Assembly: GCF_023343835.1 (NCBI RefSeq)
Contig: NC_064437.1
Span: forward strand, 23,659,001-23,723,000
Reading direction: 5' to 3'
DNA: 64,000 nt
From: Lagopus muta
Lineage: Eukaryota > Chordata > Aves > Galliformes > Phasianidae
In this document: piece by piece, positions 50,101-62,100 of the stretch
How positions within the stretch are numbered: position 1 is the stretch's first letter
Layout: every line of letters begins with the position of its first letter
Made by a program: the position numbers and the translations under genes
The notes under the pieces: generated by a model
Seen by the model: the letters and a program-made list of their open reading frames with translations, nothing else
What the model was told of the DNA's origin: nothing
The model's database searches: none

Positions 50101-53100
50101 ATATCACAAGCCTGACACACAGAACCTTTAGGTAAACTGACTGAGCCTTATGCAATGCTTTAGCATCTTCCTAGCTTAGAGATTTCAACTCCACTCCCCC
50201 CCTTCACCCTTCTCAGAACACTTAACTCACAGCTTCAGGACATCCATGCTCTCAAACAACCACTGGGCATGCTCCTTTTCTGTAGCTCTCTGTTGAAAGT
50301 CAAGCTCTCATCTTGTGTATACCAGAAACACATTCAAGACATAAGTTCGCACAATCAGTGTCAAGCTCTAGTGCCACTCTCTAAGTAAAGGCTCTGAATA
50401 GTTCTCACGCTCATAAAGCAGTGGAAGACTTTACAACTTTCCAAGCTGATCTCTGCAACGACTGTGACAGCACATCTCCATACCACTTCCAGAGAACTAT
50501 TTAAGTTCAAGCAGTAACCATTTGTTTCAAATCTGCTAATCAGCAAGCTCTGCTGTCCAGATCACTACAACCAGCAGGCAACAAAATTTAATCACATCAC
50601 TGTGGCATTATTTTATATATAGTGCTCTATAATATTTCAACATTTTTCTTACCTTTGTGCTTGTTCCGAACTCTGGAGCAGACACAGATATCATTGTTCC
50701 TATTTCCGTACTCAGTTCACTTGTCGCTTTGGTTTCCTTTGCAGTGACAGGTTCTGGACTTCTCACAGAGGTGGGAGATGACTTCTCCTGTCCCTCAGGC
50801 TCTCCCTGTTGGGCATCCTTCACTTTCCTGTTCTTTAAAGAACGCTCTTTCCCAATAGGACCGGGTTTATACTCTTTGTTTTCTACTGGACTCAAGTCTG
50901 GAAGCTAAGTTAGTGTTAACTTGTCAGTTATGTCTTCCCCCCCACAGCTTACCCATAAAACAATATTCAACATGCTTAGAACAAGTTTGTTTAAATCTAA
51001 CAAAGCTTTCCTCAAAGCTAAGCATTTCCTAATAAGTAAATCAATCAAGATTAAATTAGTGGCAAGCGTTCAAAATGCATCCACTCTGGACATTAAGAAT
51101 TTAAATACTGTTGCCAAGTGATACATATCATATGAAGTACAGCTAAAATAAAACCTAATTAAAACCTACAGCAGACTTTTCTTATGAGTACAGAAAAGTA
51201 AGGAAGCCACAAGACTTCATGTCCACACAACTTGTTCCAATTTTTAGAGAATTCTGATTTTACAGGGTTCCAGGAGATTAGAAAACTAGAAAAGGACTCC
51301 CTTCATATGTTGATGTCTCAGTGTTGGCAGCGTTTTTTTCCTACTGACTTAGCACTAAAAGGATATCCAGAAAAAAAAACAACAACAAAAAAAACCCCAC
51401 CACGTTCATGCATTGCCTTATATTGCGGAGACTATGGCTGGAGTAGCTGCTATAATTCAGCAGTTCCTTTTTGTACAGCTGAATTAAAGAATGAAGGCCC
51501 GAGGGAACATGAATGTTCTGTTTAAAGAGGCATATCCTTCCTGGCTCAGCCCACCTTACTACAGAGCACAAAAATTCTTTAAAGGCAGTTTCTGAAATCC
51601 TATTGCTTGAGCTTTGATAGTGGAAAACCAGAAGCTGATGGTATGTCTCTACAAACATGAACCATCTGTTTCACAAATGGACGAAGACCTTTTGTATTAA
51701 AATGCCTTTGGGGAGGGATGAAATTTTCCCAATGTATTTAGTACCCTCAGGAGGCCAGTACAGACTGGAAAATGTCTTTAGAGGGAAAGACAAAAGCACC
51801 TTGGAAGCGAGTGCCTAAGCTCTGCAACGCAGCAATCAGGATCATCAAACCCACCTCACCCTAAATACCTTTTCTTGTAATAATTAACAGAAGAAGTTCC
51901 TCCAGACAATTTCAGGTCACATTCTGAGAGGTTAAATGCCTTTGTTTCAATTACAGTCCTCTCGTTGCCTGTAGACATTGAACAAGCTAATATCTGGGTG
52001 ACCAGACTGGTAGATGACAGAAGGGCTATTGATGTAGTCTACCTAGACTTCAGCAAAGCCTTTGACACAGTCCCTCACAGGCTTCTTCTGGGGAAACTGG
52101 CTGCCCATGGTCTGGAGAGGTATACACTCCTTTAGGTAACAAACTGGCTAGAGGGCTGTGCCCAACCGGTAAGTGGTGAATGGAGTTAAGTCCAGCTGGC
52201 AACCTGTTTCAAGTGGTGTTCCCCAGGGCTCGGTACTGGGGCCCACCTTGTTTAGTATCTTCACTGATGACCCAGATGAGGGGATTGAGTGTACCCTCAG
52301 TAAATTTGCAGATGACACCAAGCTGGGAGGTGGTATCAATCTGCCTGAGGGTAGGGAGGCCCTTCAGAGGGATTTAGATAAGCTGGATCGCTGGGCTGAG
52401 GTTCAACAAGGCCAAGTGTCGGGTCCTGCACCTTGGCTGCAACAACCCCATGCAGCGTTATAGGCTTGGGGATGAGTGGCTGGATGATTGTGAAAAGGGA
52501 CCTGGAGGTGTTGGTTGATGCTCAGCTGAACATGAGCCAACAGTGTGCCCAGGTGGCCAAGAGGGCCAACGGCATCCTGGCCTGCATTAGAAATAGTGTG
52601 GCCAGCAGGAGCAGGGAGGTGATCATCTCCCTCTACTCAGCACTGGTGAGGCCGCACCTCGAGTACTGTGTTCAGTTTTGAGCCCCTCACTACAGAAAAG
52701 ACACTAAGACCCTGGAACATGTCCAGAGAAGGGCAACAAAACTGGTGAGGGGTCTGGAGCACAAGGAGCAGCTGAGGGAGCTGGGATTGTTCAGTCTGAA
52801 AAAGAGGAGGCTCAAGGGAGACCTCACTGCACTCTACAACTTCCTGAAGGGAGGTTGTGGTGAAGAGGAATTTGGCCTCTTCTCCCAGGCAACAACAGGA
52901 TCCAGGGAAATGGCCGCAAGTTGTACCAGAGGAGGTTTAGGTTAGACATGAGGAAAAACTTTTTCTCTCAGAGAGTGGTCAGGTACTGGAATGGCTGCCC
53001 AGAGAGGTGATGTAATCACTGTCCCTGGCAGTGTTTAAGAGGCATCTGGATGAGGAGCTGGGAGATATGGTTTAGTGCTTGTGGTAGCAGTGGTAATGAG

Positions 53101-56100
53101 AAGACTGTTGGACTAAAAGATCTCGTAGGTCGTTTCCAACTTTGTGATTCTATGATCTGGGCTTCATTGTGCATACCATCATGATGGGGGGTGCGTAGGA
53201 TTTTTTTTTTTCCCCATTCCTCCTCTCCATCAGAAAGGTTGAAGGATTGCAACTCTAATTTACAAAAGCTCATCAAAATGGTCATCTCCAATGAGTTTAC
53301 CATTTAGTTGCACATGTCTTTCAACAAAACCTTCAGGAGTCTTAAGTTATAACCGAGCAGGAAAAAAAAAAAAAAATCTCTACATGGAAAATGGACAATT
53401 TTAGGAGGAGTTTAATATCCAAGTGACTTCATGGGGGGCACTTCTAGGCATGACACTGGTTACTGAACATGCTGTGCTAGTACAACTCACCAGCATGATT
53501 AGCTACTGTACACTTCTCTGTTGTAAGGGTTTTATATTTTGCAATGAAAACCATCAACTGCAGCAGAGTTACTAAGTGCCTCAATAAATTCACAATGCAT
53601 GTAACTGCAATTTTAGATTTCAAGGGTTTTTTGGAGAAAAAAAAAAAAAGCACCTGTGTTCTAGAAAGACAAAAAGGGCTTTAAGTACATCAGGACTGCT
53701 GCCAAATCTCAGACAAGAGAAACTGAATTAACTGGTTTAGTAACTTATGAGCAAAGCATATCTGTCCTAGCTACCTCTTCCTTCAAGTGAGTGCTAGCAA
53801 CGCAGAGGTAAGTACACACTGGAGTAGAAAACAACGGGAAATTAAGTTCCATTAACCTGAAAGATCACTAAGTGTAATCTGAATGACAGCAATCATTCAG
53901 ACTCCTTGTGAGTGGTAACAATGGAAATACAAACTGATTATGGTTAACTGGAAGCTCTAAATCTCCTGAGAAAAATGAGAAACGTATTTTAATTAAGTTT
54001 GATTACCTATTCACTCTTCCCAGATTAATTAAAAAAAAAAGTTAATTTTCTAGATGTCTGTGCTTTTGAGACTTCTTGTCAGTGGGCTCTAACATTCTTC
54101 CCTTTTCTCCAACCACTTCTTCCCCTGCAACTTGATGTATTTCTTGGTAATCCTAGGTACAAAACTAAGCAAGGCACCATGTGTCAATGGCTACAGACGG
54201 TGGTGTGGGGGAGAAAGGCAGACATGGCCACAGGAAGAAGTGAAATTGGAGATGTAAGACAGAAATAGCCTGCCCTCAAGACAACCTGAGCAAAATAAGC
54301 ACAGGTGTACACAAAAATTAAAAACAAAAACACCTTACAAAATCCATACTCCTCCAGCAAAGCTAACAGATTCACAATTCCATCTTTATTGCAGCTACAT
54401 CTGTTGCTCCAAATGGAGTCAGTGGATCAACTCTTGCCTTAGGATGCTGTGTACTTACATTTCTTTAAGCGAATTCCCCATCTTATTTTTTATCTTATTA
54501 TTTTAGGAAATACAAACGTGGAATGCAATTTTTATAGGTCTAGTCCTATTTAAGTTAGCATTCCATTTTTCAATCAATTATTTGCAACATCTTTTTGACT
54601 AATCTTTCTTTTCAAATTTTAAAAGTATGATGTTTTACCTTTTGTGCTTTGATGGGTCCAGCCCGAGGCTGTTTCTGTCTTTGCTCTTTTGGTTCTGGTA
54701 GCTTGTCAGTCGACTTCTCAGAAAGTACAGGGCCAACTTCATTATCACTACCACTGGAAGCAGGGGCTCCAAACTGAATAGTTTCTATACCAAGCTCGAC
54801 TCCACCTTCTTGCCCAGGCTTTGCTCCCTATTTAAAAAGCAAGCATTTAACACATTTCAGAAGACTTCTATCAGTACACTGCCATTAGTTAATAAAAGAC
54901 CATCAAGTATACTGGAAGTTGAATGCTACAAGCATACTTCTACCTTCTGCCAGCAAAAGCATTATTCATGATTGCAATAAACTTGCAAGTAGTAAACAAC
55001 ATATGAAGGCACACTGTTTTCTTTTCAGCTTCCTACTGTTTATAAGAGCTCAGGGGGGAGGAAAGTAAAAGTAGTGAAGAAATGCATAAATGAGATTGTG
55101 AAAAAGATGTGGTACTGAAAAGGAAAGAGAAATACAATATTAAAAAAGTCTAGATTCAAGTTCATATTATTCTCCTGAAACTTCAAAATTAGCATTCAAG
55201 AAAAAACAAAGACTTAAAAAGATTCACAGAACTCCTTATGCCATCCGAAATGGTGTCGTAAGAGAAGGCATCCTATTTCTGTCTGCATTACTAAGCTGGA
55301 CACAAGCATTCACAAACTAGACAATATTTCAGCTTAAAAATATACACTAAACAGCAGCTATCAATAAAATCTGTGAAATCTGAGATTTGATTCCTAAATA
55401 ACTGTTTTGCAGTTAATAAAAGCATTAGCCTGCATCACCCTGTACTACCTCCCTACCTCATGAAATTCTGCACACACCAGTTTATGTATGGCCACACCTG
55501 AATAATCGGCACCCAATCTTCATAATAAACAATTTGAGTAAGCTCCTTTCCCCTTCATCCTTACCTCTGGAGATGTAGCTGATCCAAAAGATGTCAAAGG
55601 TTTGTTCCAAGCACTCACTGAAGGCGGCTGAGGTGGACTAATAGGTCCCACTGACAAGTAAAGAAAGAGTTAAAAGCAAAACACCACCAAAAAAACCTAA
55701 GTTGCTAAATGCATTTGACTAGAGCTACCAACTGATTGAGAAAAATTAGACCACAGATGTGTCCATTAACAAAGTTCTGGTTCAGAAGTTATTAGCGTAC
55801 CCAGGAGTTAGCAATATGATTCATATTTAGCTGTTTTTAAAAGGGTTGATCATCACATTTGGAAGCTTGACCAAGCCCAACAAAACAGATTTTTGAAGGG
55901 AGTAATATCCTTATTTTTCGTAAACAGACTATGCTAACAACATAAAATACGGAGTAATGTCACACTGCAGAAGTCTTCTGAGTCTTCTGAAACATTCATA
56001 GGTTTAAACATTACACTGTTGCCCTCGATTCCCTTTGCAAAATACACTTGCACGTGTAAATGTGAGAGCTGAGAGTCAGTGTTCTCTAACTACAATACCT

Positions 56101-59100
56101 GCCCCTCTTATGCACAAAAAGAATCCAGAAAACAGTACTTACATTTTTTGGAGATGTCATTCAGAACTGCGGTAGGAGGCACCTTGTTTTCCCATAGTTC
56201 AGTTCCCAGACCATTGTGAGCCTGGGCGTTCTGCAAGACTTTGCCTGATACTGTGAATTCTGTGCTGGCTGCTGCCCCTCCTGCAGCCTGATTTTGAGGC
56301 TGAACAGAAGCTGGTGGCTGACCTGGAGTCTGTGCTGCACATGGAGTCTGTGCCTGAGCTTGTGCCTGCTGCGCAGCTGCAGCTGCTGCCTGCTGCTGCT
56401 TTTTGGCAAACCTGGGTGGAAGTTTGGAATTTTGACCTCGACCTTTTTCACTCGATCCTTTTTTGGTCCAAACCTACAAGCGAAAGTAAATTTTTACTCT
56501 TGCAGCTGGTAGCCTAAACAGAAAGTACTGAATCCTAAGATGTTTAAGAGAAAGTTAATTTAATCTACTAATTCCAAACTCAAAATTAATACAACTATCT
56601 AGTTACATTTAACAGGTGAAAATATAGCTTCCTGAAGACACTGCAGACCTCGTAACATTCCCAGTATTGCAAGGAGCTTTTTCCCCACCACAAACGCCAG
56701 GTACAAATGCTGTGTCTTGTACCTGCACTGTTTGCTCCTCCTTCTTTCTGCGCTCTTCATCTTGCAAGCGTTTCTGTTGTTTCTTTGACACCACTTCAGT
56801 GAAGCCATCATCATTCAAGTTAGACTGAGAGTCTTCAACTACTGTCACTTCAGGGTGATCATCAATGATCACAACGCCTATTGAAATAGGAAAGGTGCCA
56901 ATGTTGCTGTTTCAACAGCTTCAGATGCAGTGCACAACAAAATACATTAAGAATGAACTGCTTCAGGTAGAAGCAATTTCCCAATAAGCCGACACAGACG
57001 ATGGGCCCTGATAAAAGCTGAGGCTTGGCTTGCTAAGTGCATTGCAGGTGAACTAGGACTGAATATTTATTAAGTGAAAAAGTTAATCAAGCATGACAAA
57101 AGTAGCAATACTGAAATATACAATTATTCACACATTTTAAAAAATCGTCGTCTTTTGTACGCTTTCAAACATCTAGCAATCTGTCATCTACCCAGCAATC
57201 GAACATCTATCCAGACAAGCTGAAGGGTAACAAGCTCTTGTTCACATGGTATCTTATCAATACATACTTGCATAATTATTAAGATCAAATTGAGACAAAG
57301 CATCCACTTTTTCCTTAGGCTTTTTTGGACCAGCTTTAGGTTCTTCTCTCTTTTTGCCACTTGCATCCTTGGTACTCTTCTGCCCTGCTGCATTAACACC
57401 TCCTTCTTCCTGATGCAAAGAGTTGTTGTTGCTGGGCTCAACACCAGGCACGCTTGCTGTCTGGTCTTCAAATGGCCTATATTAGAAAAAAAAAATTATA
57501 TTAAGGAAATTAACATCCACAGAGCTTAGGAAGGAAGGAGCTAGCAAAATGCAAATCACATTTTAGGGTCGAGTGTTTAACGTGCAACTTCTTGGTAGGC
57601 TCCAGACATTTACTTTCAGCTCCTCAGTGAGCAGAAACTGAACAGAAAAAGCTGTTTTGGTAACACATCCAATGCACTGCTGTCAGAAGTATTCATAGGA
57701 AAAAAAAAAAGTGTGTGATTTTAAGATGAACTCTGCCTCACTCTATGTAGTTAGACACACCACAACTCAACAGGTTCGCAGTTCAAAATTCTAGTAAAGC
57801 GTTCTGCAGAGAAACAAACAAACAAGCACACACAAAAATGGAAGCTTACAGTATGAAATGTTTCACAGGCTCCCTTGCCAGAAGCTCTCTGCAGCCATCA
57901 GAGTCAGAGACTTGAAACATTCTGGCTTTGCTGTGGAACCTGGAAAACCCAGCCTTCGTTTCAAAATCATATTTAACTGACTTATCAAAGAAAGCCTTAG
58001 TATTTTTAATTTAGAGATTAGAGCACTGAATTTAAGTCTTTAAGTCCAAGCAAAATGTGAAGTTAATATACAGCAACCTACAAGAACAAGAAAGGTAGGA
58101 AATCAATGAAGAAAGAATGACTTGCTCTGCTTCCCACCTATTAATTACTGTGCGCTGTGCCTATAAAACAGTGGGAAAACAGTAACACTAGAAAATTATC
58201 AAATTCTAATCAAATTTAACATATAGAGAAACAAAATTTATTCTCAGTGGCAAGCATGTCTCAGCATGCTTTTCTGTTAGACAATTAACCTAAAAATACA
58301 ATAGGTCAAATGAAATGCAGCTATGTATGTATTAAACTGCAAAAGCATTCACATTAAGCCTTCAGCTTGCACCCAGATCTTGGAAAACATACCCGACTGA
58401 GAAAATGCATCATTTCTTTTTAATTAGGCTAATTAACACTATGCATACATGTAAGAATACTGTGCAATTCAGTCAATTTTCTGGATTATACACACAAACC
58501 AGAAAACCAGAAAGCACAGAGATATTGGTGCATGTGGTTACCTTGCACTTGTCTACCAGTGACAACAAATCTAAAGCAATTATTAATGACTTTGAACCAC
58601 AACAGGACAACGCATGACCACAGCTATGCCTGCCTCCTAACCAAAGCTGGTACTCACCCTCTTTTTCCACTTCTGGGCGGAGGACCACTGCGCCTCTCAC
58701 TCCTAGGCCCTGAGAAGGTCCTCCCTGGTTTGGCTGGCCCACTGTTACCACGTCTGTTTTGACGGTCTATTCCAGGCCTCTGACTAGAGAAACTTCTCTT
58801 GGCTATTTCCCTTTTTGGAACTCCAGTGTTTTCTCCTGCTTTTGCAGCCACCTGAGCTGCTATATCTGCTGTTTTCTTCTCATCCCTCTCACGCCTCTCA
58901 TTAAAATCGCTGCTTTCTGAGGCCGTTTCCCACTCCTCATTTGCCTGGTCTGAAGAATTCTGATTGGACAAGTCTGGTGTCTTACTTCCTGAAACATCCA
59001 GAGCAGTATTGGGGGGCTCAGTAACCGCATTAGTGACTGCAGCAGCAGTTGATGAGCCAGTTACTGCCTCATTTATCTTTGATGCAGCTTCTCTCTCTTT

Positions 59101-62100
59101 TAGGCGCCTGAAGCGTGGTGGCTTATCTTGCCTTGGAGGCCGAGCAGGCCTTTGTCTTCGTGGTCTCTCTCTCGTTGGATCAAACTTCCTCTCAAATTTT
59201 GGAGGTCTTTTATCAACTGGTATAGGACCATAGTGCTCATTTCTCCTTGGCGGCTCCCCATCTTCTGGTTTAATAATCTCTGCTTGCCTGGGGTTCCACT
59301 GATTGTCTCTGTAAGCTGGCCTCCTTATTGTGGATGGTCGTGGAGGACGCCCACCAGGATCCCTTCCACCACGTCTGTACATTCCCCCTCTACCTCGTCT
59401 GGAAGGCTCTCCTTTAGGAAGAAACCCTGGTTTAGGTTTATTCTCATCATCTCTCATATATGTTTTTTCCAGAGATCTGTTGTCCACTCTGATATTGTTT
59501 TCAGGTTTGAATGACAGCGGCTTTGTAGGTTTCTTGCCATCAGCTCTCTCTTCTCTTTTTGGGTGTTTGCCTTTGATGAGACTGTCTTTGTCTGAAAGCA
59601 GAGTGTCACTTGCACTTTCATGGACCTCGCTGTCAGAATCAGTCTCTGAACCATGCTGCCGTCGTCGTTTTGGAATCACTTCAAAGTCTGAACTCTCACT
59701 GCGAGTTTCACTCTCTTCCCTTTGTCTAACTGGCCCAGAAGGCACATGCTCTGTTCTAGGCTTAGTATCTCTGTAGTGTGGATACTCCCTGTTATGGCCC
59801 CTACTGCCCCGACCACGTCCTCCATAAGAACCCCTGTAGCTACGACCTCTAGAATAATACTCCCCACGACCTCTGCCTCTGTATCCCTGATCTGGGAACC
59901 AGTCTCTGTCCCTCGCCTCTTTCCAGTATGTCCTAGGTGGTAAGCCAGGCTCTCTTTTTACTGGTCTGGTTTCTAAGCGTGGTTTCTCTATAACTTCTTT
60001 GTTAACTACCTTCTCCGTCTGCTTTTCTTCCTTCACTGTGGTAACTGGCTGCTGTGCTTGTGGCTGCTGCTGTGCTACAGGCTGAGTTGGTGGTTGCTGC
60101 AGTATTGCAGGGGGAAGCTGTGGAACAGCGGGCTGTGCAGCTGGTAGCTGCTGCGAGACTGGAGGAGTGGGTGGCTGAACTGGAACTTTAGCTGCAGTCT
60201 CAGTCTGAGTGCTCTCTGGGCTCGCTGGTGTTGGAGCAGCATCCTGGACTATCTTCTTAGCTAGAAGGGCACTGCTAGAGGTGGATGTCTCTGGCTCAGT
60301 CTGAGACACTGGCCCTTGAGGTACTTCCTTTTTGTCGCTTTTTTCAGCCTTGGTTGGTTTTTCACTACCTATCTTTTCTCCTTCCTTCTCCTTCCTCTGT
60401 TCACGCTCTTCTCTCTGTTCACGCTCTTCTTTCATATCTCTAAGCACAGGCTTTTTAATAGGACCTGATCTTCTTATTGGTCTATCACTGCCTTCCTCTC
60501 TCCTGCCATAACCAGGCCTAGGACCCCACCTTGTTTCAGACTTAGGTTTAAATGTTTTCTCAAGTTTAGGTCCTTCGGATGTTCTATTATTGATCAAAAC
60601 TTCTTTTTTTGGCTTAATCTCAATTCTCTCAATTGTCTCCTTTGACTCAACAGGCCTGCTACTTATTTTAGAGATATTTGCTGTTGTCTCGATCCTCTGT
60701 TCTTCTGATTTTAGAGAATGACTTGAGCCGTGGGAAATGCTTCTCTTTAATGAAGAATGACTTTCCCCAACAGGCATGAGTTCTTCTGCAGAGCTGCGTG
60801 AAACATTCTCATCAATTCCTTCAAAATTAACTTTAGTGTTAGATGTGTCAGTTTGGAGAGGTTGGGCATCTTCCAAAGGCCTGCTTGGGAACTTTTGTAC
60901 TTCCACCTCTCCTGGTTCTCTGAAAAAGTCTGGCTTTGGATGAGAGTCCAGCTGGTTGTGTTCTACAGGATAAGCTGCAGCGGGAACAGCAACCCGTTCT
61001 TGCTCCAAGTGTGCCTCAGATCTAAGAAACAACAATTAAGAATATTATGGGGGAGGGATAAAGCTCTCATTCATAAATATTTACTTGAATGACTTTCTGT
61101 TTGTATGAAGGATTTCTGTCAGATTCAGGAAACAATGTATCAATTTTCACAGTGGCTGCCAGTTATTAGGTATTAGGTTATTAGGCAAGGTATTTATTTT
61201 ATGCCACTTTGGTTAAAAATTCAGTGTCAAATGTACAGTCTGTTTTAGGAATCCATTCACATTAATGGCTATATGTGCATTTTAAACAGAACCTTCAGGT
61301 TAGCAGGCTGTCAGCAAGTATTACACAGGAAATGCTACAGGAAAAAAAAACGGGGGAGGGGTACTTTAAAGAAGCCCAAGGCAACTATCTTAGTTTATAC
61401 TGCTTGTTTATACATATCACTTCTGAAACCAATGTGCACCAGGCAGAGGCTCACTAATATGGGGAAGATGGAGAGCAGATGAAGGATAGTATACAACCCT
61501 GCAGCAACATTCTACAAAACCGAAAATTCGTAGTATTATCACAATCACCATTCATCAAATCAGGTTAAGGATCCTAAACAATGGGTAAATTGTTTTTCTA
61601 TGCCCTACTGTGCAGCAGGCATGTCTTGTTTATACAACAGTGCCAAGCACGTTCCCTCCAGTCACAACTCCTTTTAAAGTTTCGTGTGAAAAGCAGCATT
61701 AACTTTGTCTGAATTTACAGTTTAAACTATCTTTTACAATACAAATTACAGAGCTGAATGCGTAAGCAGGTTTGGCTCAGTAGTGACAGGCATGAAAGGG
61801 TACGTAACTCAGGCTTACCTCAAACTGTCAGGCTCTTCTAACACTTTGGGAGGAGAACTAGCTTGCTGAGGTTCCGCGTGGGGGTATGGATCTGACCCCC
61901 ACATTATGCGGGGCTCTGACAAAGGAACAGCATGCTCTCTTGCTGAGCGAGCTATATGTTCAAATGAATCTGAGCTGGTTGCTGATCCTTCCAGCTGATC
62001 TCTTCTCATCAGTGGTTTGGGAGGCATAATTCCTGTTACAAGTTTAAGTTCAACAGCTGAATTAGCAAAGAGACTTAGCTCATGAAATACAAAGTATATC

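Noticed and set aside
52005-52480. Reverse-transcriptase-like frames as a possible retroviral element
   Set aside because: The motif order ([21 protein letters not shown]) and the ATTCTATGA-type 3' terminus, with no long terminal repeats, mark it as a CR1 LINE. No retroviral or other virus-derived element was recognised in the window.
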